NCBI GenBank assembly: GCA_963966185.1
Contig: CAWZYM010000126.1
Location: 83,501 to 147,500, forward strand
Origin: Rhabditoides inermis
Taxonomy: Eukaryota > Nematoda > Chromadorea > Rhabditida > Rhabditidae
Direction of reading: 5' to 3'
Length of the DNA stretch: 64,000 nt
The notes beneath the pieces were generated by a model. It was not told the DNA's origin. It searched no databases and was given only the letters and a program-made list of their open reading frames with translations. Both the position numbers and the translations under genes were made by a program. Of this stretch, positions 25,401-36,770 are shown one piece after another; position 1 is the stretch's first letter, and every line of letters starts with the position of its first letter.

Positions 25401-28400
25401 TATGAAATTATCAATTAAGGCTATAAAAATGATTTCATACTGACTTTGTACCATGCGCTTCGTCCGTGCTGGGACCAATTATTTGAGCGGATTACGGTAT
25501 TAGCCATGAAGCATTATCCGAAGAGCACGCGATTCACAATTTTTCTTGCCCACGTCGTGAGTGGTGATTTATCAACATTTTCCTTGAACTTGGAGAATCC
25601 GATTTCGACAACGAAACATTCCAAGAAATGGAAATCAATTGAACATCTACACAAACAATACAACATTGTCAGCTCTTTTTTCAATGACAAGTACTTCTTC
25701 AGTTTGACGTCATGACTATCAATCTTCTTCAATTTGACGTGATTGCTATCAATCTTCTTGATTTTGACGTGATTGCTATCAATCTAATCAGACCATATAT
25801 TCAACACACGATCAAGGAAGGTCGCCAACAACACATGATGTTTATAAAAACCAAAAGCAAACGATGACAGTGGTTTGTTTGGGATATGGCCGTCGTAGAG
25901 CTCTTCTTCTTGTAACTTCTTTCTTCTGTCCGCGTTGCTGCCGCGGTGAAGCTTGCGAGTCCTCCGTCTTCGATCATGAGAACCTAAACATAAACGTAAT
26001 CAAAAACATTCATAGAAATAAGAAATAAGGAATAAGAAATAAGGGTTGTCAATTATTTCAATCGGCTAGACGGAAGAGAATGGTAAACAAAAAATCACTC
26101 ACTGTTAGGATAGGAGATCTCCTCAGCCTCGTTTCCGACAGTTCGTTCACATCACAAAACCGCCACCCTGGAAAAAATGTGTAGTGTAAGATTTGAGTTG
26201 ATACAGTGCTGGCGAAAAGGTATAATACACGAATGACGAAAAAGAATAGACGATAAAAATGAGAACGAAAAAGCGAAACTCATACAACATACAATATGCA
26301 TGCAAGATGAGTGTTGTATGAGTTTCACAGACATGGAAGCTACAAAAACAGCGTTATAACAACGAGTAGCTAACAACAATAGTATGAGTGATTAACAACG
26401 AAAAGATGAAAACAAACAACAAATAATCATGAAATATACAAACAAATTCACGAAATATCGATCAAAATTAGCTGTGAAAAATCGCGCCGCACTATATTTT
26501 CGCGCGCGAGTATTTTTCGGGTATTTTTCGCTGAAGGTCCCAGCACGAACCGGGAGGACGGAAGAATAAATTCTATTGACGAATATTATTCTCAAACTCA
26601 GCTGTTCACTGAATTTTTCATTCGTGTTTTTCACTCTGTTCTCCTCTCCTTTAATGTGAGATTAAAGAAATCAATGTGGACTTGATGTGGGCTTTATGTG
26701 AGCTCGATGTGGGCTCGATGTGAGTTTGATGTGGGATTGAAGTAGGATTGATGTGGGCTTGATGTAAGCTTGATGTGGGCTTGATGTGGGCTTGATGTGG
26801 GCTTGATGTGGGCTTGATGTGGGCTTGATGTGAGTTTGATGTGGGATTGAAGTGGGATTGAAGTGGGATTGATATGGGCTTGATGTAGGCTTGATGTGGG
26901 CTTTATGTGAGCTTGATGTGGGCTTGATGTGAGTTTGATGTGGGATTGGAGTGGGATTGATGTGGGCTTGATGTAGGCTTGATGTGGGCTTGATGTGGGC
27001 TTGATGTGGGCTTGGTATTCAAGTGTGGACTTGATGTGAGCTTGATGTGAACTTAATGTGAGATTGAAAAGTTCCATGTGGACTTGATGTGGGCTTTATG
27101 TGAGCTTTATGTGGGCTTGATGTGGGCTTGATGTTGGTTTGATGTGGGCCTGATGTGAGCTTAATGTATGATTGAAGAAATCGATGTGGATTTGATGTGG
27201 GCTTGATGTGAGCTTGAAGTGGGCTTGATGTGAGCTTGATGTGGGCTTGATGTGGGCTTGATGTGGGTTTGATGTGGGCCTGACGTGAGCTTGATGTGGG
27301 CTTCATGTGGGCTTGATATTCAAGTGTGGACTTGATGTGGGCTTGATGTGAGGTTAATATGAGATTGAAAAGTTCCATATGGACTTGATGTGAGCTTGAT
27401 GTGAGCTGGATGTGAGCTTGATGTGAGATTGAAGAATTCGATGTGGGCTCGATGTGGGTTTGATGTGAGCTTGATGTGGGCTTGATGTGGGCTTGATGTT
27501 GGTTTGACGTGGGCTTGATGTGAGCTTAATGTATGATTGAAGAAATCGATGTGGATTTGATGTGGGCTTGATGTGAGCTTGATGTGGGCTTGATGTGAGC
27601 TTGATGTGGGCTTGATGTGGGCTTGATGTGGGTTTGATGTGGGCCTGATGTGAGCTTAATGTGATATCAAAGAATTCAATGTGGACTTGATGTGGACTTG
27701 ATGTGGGCTCGATGTGGGCTTGATGTGGGCTTGATGTGGGTTTGATTTGGTCCTGATGTGGGCTCGATGTGGGTTAGATGTGGGATTGAAGTGGGATTGA
27801 TGTGGGCTTGAAAAGGGCTTGAAGTGGGCTTGATGTGTGCTTGATGTGGGCTTGATGTGGGCTTGATGTGGGCTTGATGTGGGCTTGATGTGGGCTTAAT
27901 GTGGGCTTGATGTGGGCTTAATGTGAGATTGTAGAGTTGAATGTGGACTTGATGTGCGCTTGATGTGAGCTTGATGTGGGCTTGATGGGGGCCTGATGTG
28001 AGCTTAATGTGAGATTAAAGAAATCGATGTGGACTTGATGTGGGCTTGATGTGAACTTGATGTGGGCTTGATGTGAGCTTGATGTGGGCTTGATGTGGGC
28101 TTGATGTGGGTTTAATGTGGGCATGATGAGAGCTCATTGTGAGAAAAAAGAGTTCGATGTGGACTTGATGTGGGCTTGATGTGAGCTTGATGTGGACTTG
28201 ATGTGGGCTTGATGTGAGCTTGATGTGGGCTTGATGTGAGCTTGATGTGGGCTTGATGTGGGTTTGATGTGGGCCTGATGTGAGCTTAATGTGAGATTAA
28301 AGAAATCAATGTGGACTTGATGTGGGCTTTATGTGAGCTCGATGTGGGCTCGATGTGAGTTTGATGTGGGATTGAAGTAGGATTGATGTGGGCTTGATGT

Positions 28401-29929
28401 AAGCTTGATGTGGGCTTGATGTGGGCTTGATGTGGGCTTGATGTGGGCTTGAAGTGGGCTTAATATGAGACTGTATAGTTCAATGTGGAATTGATGTGGG
28501 CTTGATGTGAGCTTGATGTGGGCTTGATGTGGGCTTGATGTGGGCTTGATGTGGGCTTGATGTGGGCTTGATGTGGGCTTGATGTGGGCTTAATGTGGGC
28601 TTGATGTGGGCTTAATGTGAGATTGTAGAGTTGAATGTGGACTTGATGTGCGCTTGATGTGAGCTTGATGTGGGCTTGATGGGGGCCTGATGTGAGCTTA
28701 ATGTGAGATTAAAGAAATCGATGTGGACTTGATGTGGGCTTGATGTGAACTTGATGTGGGCTTGATGTGAGCTTGATGTGGGCTTGATGTGGGCTTGATG
28801 TGGGTTTAATGTGGGCATGATGAGAGCTCATTGTGAGAAAAAAGAGTTCGATGTGGACTTGATGTGGGCTTGATGTGAGCTTGATGTGGACTTGATGTGG
28901 GCTTTATGTGAGCTTGATGTGGGCTTGATGTGAGCTTGATGTGGGCTTGATGTGGGTTTGATGTGGGCCTGATGTGAGCTTAATGTGAGATTAAAGAAAT
29001 CAATGTGGACTTGATGTGGGCTTTATGTGAGCTCGATGTGGGCTCGATGTGAGTTTGATGTGGGATTGAAGTAGGATTGATGTGGGCTTGATGTAAGCTT
29101 GATGTGGGCTTGATGTGGGCTTGATGTGGGCTTGATGTGGGCTTGAAGTGGGCTTAATATGAGACTGTATAGTTCAATGTGGAATTGATGTGGGCTTGAT
29201 GTGAGCTTGATGTGGGCTTGATGTGGGCCTGATGTGAGCTTAACGTGAGATTAAAGAAATCGATGTGGACTTGATGTCGGCTTTATGTGAGCTTAATTGT
29301 GAGATTGAAGAATTCGATGTGGGCTCGATGTGGATTTGATGTCAGCTTGATGTGGGCTTGATGTGAGTTTGATGTGGGATTAAAGTGGGATTGAAGTGGG
29401 ATTGATGTGGGCTTGATGTAGGCTTGATGTGGGCCTGATGTGAGCTTATGTGCAATTAAAAAAATCGATGTGGACTTGATGTGGGCTTTATGTGAGCTTG
29501 ATGTGGGCTTGATGTGGTCTTGATGTGAGCTTGGTATTCAAGTGTGGACTTGATGTGAGCTTGATGTGAGCTTAATGTGAGATTGAAAAGTTCCATGTGG
29601 ACTTGATGTGAGCTTGATGTGAGCTTGATGTGGGTTTGATGTGGGTTTGATTCGGGATTGATGTGAACTTGATGTGGGCTGGATGTGAGCTTAATTGTGA
29701 GATTGGAGAATTCGATGTGGGCTTGATGTGGGTTTGATGTGAGCCTGATGTGAGCTTAATGTGAGATTAAAGAAATCGATGTGGACTTGATGTGGGATTG
29801 ATGTGGGCTAGATGTGGGCTTGATGTGGGTTTGATTTGGGCCTGATGTGAGCTTGATGTGGGTTGGATGTGGGATTGAAGTGGCATTGATGTGGGCTTGA
29901 AGTGGGCTTGAAGTGGGCTTGATGTGGGC
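22465..29929 (+). repeat. 7.47-kb higher-order unit, copy II (7465 bp, with insert)
   Basis: Matches copy I at 7465-7487 bp offset over its full length, including the non-satellite insert. Differences are few (for example 20066 versus 27531-27541, ATTAA versus ATTGA). Near-identity over 7.4 kb means recent tandem duplication or homogenisation, or an assembly duplication, which should be excluded. Confidence 0.85.
25320..26650. mobile_element. TTAA-flanked transposon-like insert, copy 2
   Basis: Identical in structure to 17855-19185 at exactly +7465 bp: TTAA at 25316-25319 and 26651-26654, the same ends, the same subterminal inverted repeat and the same three 30-bp repeats. I noticed only two substitutions between the copies (18019/25484 and 18081/25546). 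Copy 2 therefore arose by duplication of the satellite unit, not by a second transposition. Confidence 0.8.
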
Positions 29930-32900
29930 TTAATGTGAGATTGTAGAGTTGAATGTGGACTTGATGTGCGCTTGATGTGAGCTTGATGTGGGCTTGATGG
30001 GGGCCTGATGTGAGCTTAATGTGAGATTAAAGAAATCGATGTGGACTTGATGTGGGATTGAAGTGGGATTGATATGGGCTTGAAGTGGGCTTGAAGTGGG
30101 CTTGATGTGAGCTGGATGTGGGTTTAATGTGGGCATGGTGAGAGCTCATTGTGAGAAAAAAGAGTTCGATGTGAACTTGATGTGGGCTTGATGTGAGCTT
30201 GATGTGGACTTGATGTGGGCTTGATGTGAGCTTGATGTGGGCTTGATGTGAGCTTGATGTGGGCTTGATGTGGGTTTGATGTGGGCCTGATGTGAGCTTA
30301 ATGTGAGATTAAAGAAATCAATGTGGACTTGATGTGGGCTTTATGTGAGCTCGATGTGGGCTCGATGTGAGTTTGATGTGGGATTGAAGTAGGATTGATG
30401 TGGGCTTGATGTAAGCTTGATGTGGGCTTGATGTGGGCTTGATGTGGGCTTGATGTGGGCTTGAAGTGGGCTTAATATGAGACTGTATAGTTCAATGTGG
30501 AATTGATGTGGGCTTGATGTGAGCTTGATGTGGGCTTGATGTGGGCCTGATGTGAGCTTAACGTGAGATTAAAGAAATCGATGTGGACTTGATGTCGGCT
30601 TTATGTGAGCTTAATTGTGAGATTGAAGAATTCGATGTGGGCTCGATGTGGGTTTAATGTGAGCTTGATGTGAGCTTAATGTGAGTTTGATGTGGGATTG
30701 ATGTGGGCTTGATGTGGGCTTGATGTGAGCTTAATGTGAGCTTGATGTGGGTTTGATGTGGGATTGAAGTGGGATTGATATGGGCTTGAAGTGGGCTTGA
30801 AGTGGGCTTGATGTGAGCTGGATGTGAGCTTGATGTGAGATTGAAGAATTCGATGTGGGCTCGATGTGGGTTTGACGTGAGCTTGATGTGGGCTCGATGT
30901 GGGCTTGATGTGGGTTTGATGTGGGCCTGATGTGAGCTTAATGTAAGATTGAAGAAATCGATGTGGATTTGATGTGGGCTTGATGTGAGCTTGATGTGGG
31001 CTTGATGTGGGCTTGATGTGAGCTTGATGTGGGCTTGATGTGGGCTTGATGTGGGTTTGATGTGAGCCTGATGTGAGCTTAATGTGAGATTAAAGAAATC
31101 GATGTGGACTTGATGTGGGATTGATGTGGGCTCGATGTGGGCTTGATGTGGGTTTGATTTGGGCTTGATGTGGGCTTGATGTGGGTTGGATGTGGGATTG
31201 AAGTGGGATTGATGTGGGCTTGAAGTGGGCTTGAAGTGGGCTTGATGTGGGCTTGATGTGGGCTTGATGTGGGCTTGATGTGGGCTTGATGTGGGCTTGA
31301 TGTGGGCTTGACGTGGGCTTGGTATTCAAGTGTGGACTTGATGTGAGCTTGATGTGAGCTTAATGTGAGATTGAAAAGTTCCATGTGGACTTGATGTGAG
31401 CTTGATGTGAGCTTGATGTGGGTTTGATGTGGGTTTGATTCGGGATTGATGTGAACTTGATGTGGGCTGGATGTGAGCTTAATTGTGAGATTGAAGAATT
31501 CGATGTGAGCTTGATGTGAGCTTGATGTGGGCTTGATGTGGGTTTGATGTGGGCCTGATGTGAGCTTAATGTGAGATTAAAGAAATCGATGTGGACTTGA
31601 TGTGGGCTTTATGTGAGCTCGATGTGGGCTTGATGTGAGTTTGATGTGGGATTGAAGTAGGATTGATGTGGGCTTGATGTAGGCTTGATGTGGGCTTGAT
31701 GTGGGCTTGATGTGGGCTTGATGTGGGCTTGATGTGGGCTTGATGTGGGCTTGATGTGGGCTTAATATGAGACTGTAGAGTTCAATGTGGACTTGATGTG
31801 GGCTTGATGTGAGCTTGATGTGGGCTTGATGTGGGCTTGATGTGGGCCTGATGTGAGCTTAATGTGAGATTAAAGAAATCGATGTGGACTTGATGTCGGC
31901 TTTATGTGAGCTTAATTGTGAGATTGAAGAATTCGATGTGGGCTCGATGTGGGTTTGATGTGAGCTTGATGTGGGCTTGATGTGGGCTTGATGTTGGTTT
32001 GATGTGGGCCTGATGTGAGCTTAATGTATGATTGAAGAAATCGATGTGGATTTGATGTGGGCTTGATGTGAGCTTGATGTGGGCTTGATGTGAGCTTGAT
32101 GTGGGCTTGATGTGGGCTTGATGTGGGTTTGATGTGGGCCTGATGTGAGCTTAATGTGATATCAAAGAAATCAATGTGGACTTGATGTGGATTTGATGTG
32201 GGCTCGATGTGGGCTTGATGTGGGCTTGATGTGGCTTTGATTTGGTCCTGATGTGGGCTTGATGTGGGTTAGATGTGGGATTGAAGTGGGATTGATGTGG
32301 GCTTGAAAAGGGCTTGAAGTGGGCTTGATGTGTGCTTGATGTGGGCTTGATGTGGGCTTGATGTGGGCTTGATGTGGGCTTGATGTGGACTTGATGTGGG
32401 CTTGATGTGGGCTTAATGTGGACTTGATGTGGGCTTAATGTGAGATTGTAGAGTTGAATGTGGACTTGATGTGCGCTTGATGTGAGCTTGATGTGGGCTT
32501 GATGGGGGCCTGATGTGAGCTTAATGTGAGATTAAAGAAATCGATGTGGACTTGATGTGGGTTGATGTGAACTTGATGTGGGCTTGATGTGAGCTTGATG
32601 TGGGCTTGATGTGGGATTGATGTGGGTTTAATGTGGGCATGATGAGAGCTCAATGTGAGAAAAAAGAGTTCGATGTGGACTTGATGTGGGCTTGATGTGA
32701 GCTTGATGTGGACTTGATGTGGGCTTGATGTGAGCTTGATGTGAGCTTGATGTGAGCTTGATGTGGGCTTGATGTGGGTTTGATGTGGGCCTGATGTGAG
32801 CTTAATGTGAGATTAAAAAAATCAATGTGGACTTGATGTGGGCTTTATGTGAGCTCGATGTGGGCTCGATGTGAGTTTGATGTGGGATTGAAGTAGGATT

Positions 32901-35224
32901 GATGTGGGCTTGATGTAAGCTTGATGTGGGCTTGATGTGGGCTTGATGTGGGCTTGATGTGGGCTTGATGTGGGCTTGATGTGAGTTTGATGTGGGATTG
33001 AAGTGGGATTGAAGTGGGATTGATATGGGCTTGATGTAGGCTTGATGTGGGCTTTATGTGAGCTTGATGTGGGCTTGATGTGAGTTTGATGTGGGATTGG
33101 AGTGGGATTGATGTGGGCTTGATGTAGGCTTGATGTGGGCTTGATGTGGGCTTGATGTGGGCTTGGTATTCAAGTGTGGACTTGATGTGAGCTTGATGTG
33201 AACTTAATGTGAGATTGAAAAGTTCCATGTGGACTTGATGTGGGCTTTATGTGAGCTTTATGTGGGCTTGATGTGGGCTTGATGTTGGTTTGATGTGGGC
33301 CTGATGTGAGCTTAATGTATGATTGAAGAAATCGATGTGGATTTGATGTGGGCTTGATGTGAGCTTGAAGTGGGCTTGATGTGAGCTTGATGTGGGCTTG
33401 ATGTGGGCTTGATGTGGGTTTGATGTGGGCCTGACGTGAGCTTGATGTGGGCTTCATGTGGGCTTGATATTCAAGTGTGGACTTGATGTGGGCTTGATGT
33501 GAGGTTAATATGAGATTGAAAAGTTCCATATGGACTTGATGTGAGCTTGATGTGAGCTGGATGTGAGCTTGATGTGAGATTGAAGAATTCGATGTGGGCT
33601 CGATGTGGGTTTGATGTGAGCTTGATGTGGGCTTGATGTGGGCTTGATGTTGGTTTGACGTGGGCTTGATGTGAGCTTAATGTATGATTGAAGAAATCGA
33701 TGTGGATTTGATGTGGGCTTGATGTGAGCTTGATGTGGGCTTGATGTGAGCTTGATGTGGGCTTGATGTGGGCTTGATGTGGGTTTGATGTGGGCCTGAT
33801 GTGAGCTTAATGTGATATCAAAGAATTCAATGTGGACTTGATGTGGACTTGATGTGGGCTCGATGTGGGCTTGATGTGGGCTTGATGTGGGTTTGATTTG
33901 GTCCTGATGTGGGCTCGATGTGGGTTAGATGTGGGATTGAAGTAGGATTGATGTGGGCTTGAAAAGGGCTTGAAGTGGGCTTGATGTGTGCTTGATGTGG
34001 GCTTGATGTGGGCTTGATGTGGGCTTGATGTGGGCTTGATGTGGGCTTAATGTGGGCTTGATGTGGGCTTAATGTGAGATTGTAGAGTTGAATGTGGACT
34101 TGATGTGCGCTTGATGTGAGCTTGATGTGGGCTTGATGGGGGCCTGATGTGAGCTTAATGTGAGATTAAAGAAATCGATGTGGACTTGATGTGGGCTTGA
34201 TGTGAACTTGATGTGGGCTTGATGTGAGCTTGATGTGGGCTTGATGTGGGCTTGATGTGGGTTTAATGTGGGCATGATGAGAGCTCATTGTGAGAAAAAA
34301 GAGTTCGATGTGGACTTGATGTGGGCTTGATGTGAGCTTGATGTGGACTTGATGTGGGCTTGATGTGAGCTTGATGTGGGCTTGATGTGAGCTTGATGTG
34401 GGCTTGATGTGGGTTTGATGTGGGCCTGATGTGAGCTTAATGTGAGATTAAAGAAATCAATGTGGACTTGATGTGGGCTTTATGTGAGCTCGATGTGGGC
34501 TCGATGTGAGTTTGATGTGGGATTGAAGTATGATTGATGTGGGCTTGATGTAAGCTTGATGTGGGCTTGATGTGGGCTTGATGTGGGCTTGATGTGGGCT
34601 TGAAGTGGGCTTAATATGAGACTGTATAGTTCAATGTGGAATTGATGTGGGCTTGATGTGAGCTTGATGTGGGCTTGATGTGGGCCTGATGTGAGCTAAA
34701 CGTGAGATTAAAGAAATCGATGTGGACTTGATGTCGGCTTTATGTGAGCTTAATTGTGAGATTGAAGAATTCGATGTGGGCTCGATGTGGATTTGATGTC
34801 AGCTTGATGTGGGCTTGATGTGAGTTTGATGTGGGATTAAAGTGGGATTGAAGTGGGATTGATGTGGGCTTGATGTAGGCTTGATGTGGGCCTGATGTGA
34901 GCTTATGTGCAATTAAAAAAATCGATGTGGACTTGATGTGGGCTTTATGTGAGCTTGATGTGGGCTTGATGTGGTCTTGATGTGAGCTTGGTATTCAAGT
35001 GTGGACTTGATGTGAGCTTGATGTGAGCTTAATGTGAGATTGAAAAGTTCCATGTGGACTTGATGTGAGCTTGATGTGAGCTTGATGTGGGTTTGATGTG
35101 GGTTTGATTCGGGATTGATGTGAACTTGATGTGGGCTGGATGTGAGCTTAATTGTGAGATTGGAGAATTCGATGTGGGCTTGATGTGGGTTTGATGTGAG
35201 CCTGATGTGAGCTTAATGTGAGAT
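29930..35224 (+). repeat. 7.47-kb higher-order unit, copy III (partial, insert-free)
   Basis: Matches copy II at an offset of 7465 bp at its start. The offset rises by whole monomers to about 7509 bp near 32431, then falls to 6151 bp after 32802 because the TTAA insert is absent. A one-base loss near 32560 breaks the monomer register. The copy is truncated at 35224, where LINE sequence begins. Confidence 0.8.
32802..32805. other. Empty TTAA target site in unit III
   Basis: The satellite context GTGAGC-TTAA-TGTGAG is uninterrupted here. It equals the two flanks of the inserts at 17851/19186 and 25316/26651 joined through one TTAA. This is direct evidence for the insertion boundaries and for TTAA as the target duplication. 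Confidence 0.85.
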
Positions 35225-36067
35225 TCACAGATTCTTGACAGCACGCTTGAACGACTGTTTGGTCTCCTCCAATACAGCCTTCTCCGGTAGGTCGTTCCAT
35301 AGCCTTCTCAACTCGTTCACCGGGTAGTCGTGCAATCTCGCACTTGTCACCACAGGCTCCATCACTCTCAGTGAGTGGCCACCGCGTGCTGTCCTTCTCA
35401 CTCCGCTGTCCGACACCAGGACCAGCATCCCATCTGGAGGGGCTCTCACTCCGTGCACATAATTCCACATGAGCACCCTCCTTCTCTCGCTCACGGTCTT
35501 CTTTACCGTATTCCACATGGCCTTTTCTAGCACTCGGTCATCCGATGACGTGAAATCATTCTGCACCAGCCTCGCTGCATGCACATTCACTCTTTCGAGT
35601 CTTGCCCTGTCCGTCTCGTTTGCAGGAAACCATCCTTCTGCTGCATATAGCAGTCCTGGCTCAATACACGCCTTGTACACTTTCTCGAGGGCGCTTCGAG
35701 GAGCCCACTTCCTCATAGTTCGCACCAAAGCACCAATGGCTTGGCGAGCCTTCGTCACTCTCTCAGCCACGTGACCACTGAAGTTCATCAGAGGATCAAT
35801 TGCCACTCCGAGATATTTGTACTTGCTAGTACACTCGAGCTCTGTTCCACCAATGTGCAGATTTACCTCGAAATCTGGTTCCTTCTCATACACTCCCATT
35901 CGAATCACCTTGCACTTTCCCGCATTCAGCTTCATTCCCATCTCTGAGAAGAGCCCACTCAGTTTCTCCACATCTTCTTGTGCATTCTCCTTGTCTCTAT
36001 CGGTAAGATACCGAGAGACATACACCGTATCGTCGGCGTATTGAACAATGCGCGCCCCTTCATTCAA
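35225..36067 (-). mobile_element. LINE reverse transcriptase, 3' part (5'-truncated)
   Basis: A 280-codon open frame without stops encodes the C-terminal half of a non-LTR reverse transcriptase. It starts at the palm motif, with YADD at residues 10-13, followed by the thumb region and the conserved downstream part (a YLGV motif near residue 85, then LWNDLPEKAV near the end). It ends with a TGA stop at 35225-35227. The endonuclease and the N-terminal RT blocks are missing, as in ordinary 5'-truncated LINE copies of the jockey/CR1 type. The intact frame suggests a young insertion. Its stop codon abuts satellite monomers without a visible 3' UTR or A-tail. At the other end, only about 13 bp separate it from the splice acceptor of the KCTD-like gene. 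Confidence 0.85.
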
Positions 36068-36080
36068 TTGTATTGTTCAG

Positions 36081-36513
36081 TGACAATAATGATCGATGGC
36101 GGTTTTCCATAAGAACAGATGGCTGGATAGAGGCGATAAACTATATTCGTGGTGTGGCTGTGGAGGCGCCGGAAACAGAAAGGGAGAAAAAGGAGCTCAT
36201 AGCCGAAGCTGATGTGAGTTCTATTTGACAAATTGCAATTGTTCTCAATTCATCATTTCATGTACGCATTGTCAGTTCTACGGTCTGGTAGACATGCGTG
36301 ATCTCTTGTCGGCGTCGCAAGAGGAGAAGGCGAGAGAAGACAGAACAGAGGAAAGCGAACCGCCGACTTTCCCGCGTTTCAAACGAGGAGACCGGGTCAT
36401 GTTCATGTACACCGACGGGAGCGGCCGGACCTTCACACCCACCCGCGCCACATCAACACCTCCCCCCAAACCATTGAGATTGAAAATAAATCTCTTTTAC
36501 CCAGCAATTATGA
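36081..36513 (+). CDS. KCTD/T1 (BTB) domain protein, 5'-truncated fragment
   Basis: Exon 36081-36213 (acceptor TTGTTCAG, donor GTGAGT, entering in phase 2) reads ...RTDGWIEAINYIRGVAVE... and ends ELIAEAD. Exon 36276 onward (acceptor TTGTCAG) continues in frame as FYGLVDMRDLL. This matches the second half of the potassium-channel tetramerisation (T1/BTB) fold of KCTD proteins: the DG.LF..ILNYLR and LL.EA.FYGL motifs. The exon-2 end is uncertain; 36395, 36406 and 36513 all have GT donors. The first half of the BTB fold is absent: upstream there is only LINE and satellite. Either the 5' exons lie beyond the array, or the gene was broken here. KCTD proteins usually form oligomers and act as cullin-3 adaptors; the job of this one is unknown. 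Confidence 0.6.
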
Positions 36514-36770
36514 GTATTTCTCTCTCTCTATTTTTTGGAATCCCCTCGAAAGAGCGGGACATAAATCGGATTCGAGTTTTTATTGCAAGACCATCTTCCA
36601 ATCTGGTGCCCTTGCCCCTTATTTTGGGTTATGTGGCTCGTGGCAGTTGTCTGCTAGTGATCAGTTCCTTCTCGTTATGAAGACTCCTCCCTCTTTCGGG
36701 TGTCATTTCTTCACGTTCCCTCAACCCCTGTTGTTTATTCACCGACCCCGCCCATCTCTGCCCGCCCCTC

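Larger units (their letters stand above)
1..35224 (+). repeat. 11-bp satellite array with nested higher-order repeats
   Basis: The whole stretch is built from an 11-bp monomer, GGGCTTGATGT, on the plus strand. Point-variant monomers include GAGCTTAATGT, GGGCCTGATGT, GGATTGAAGTG and GGGTTTGATTT. The plus strand is G/T-rich, with about one C per monomer, and I saw no inverted segment. Because 11 is not a multiple of 3, the minus strand reads through all frames as the 11-residue unit HIKPTSSPHQA, which produces many spurious ORFs of 60-127 codons. Length differences between homologous larger units are mostly whole monomers (11, 22 or 33 bp). The array starts before base 1 and ends where a LINE begins at 35225. 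I see no protein-coding gene in it. It could be pericentromeric, subtelomeric or germline-restricted DNA; the sequence does not decide. Confidence 0.97.

Noticed and set aside
1..35224. CRISPR-like array
   Set aside because: The repeats are contiguous 11-mers with no unique spacers, in a eukaryotic genome.
2393..35244. Dozens of minus-strand ORFs of 68-127 codons with HIKPTSSPHQA repeats
   Set aside because: They are the translation of an 11-bp tandem repeat that lacks stops; no start context, exon structure or family supports them as genes.
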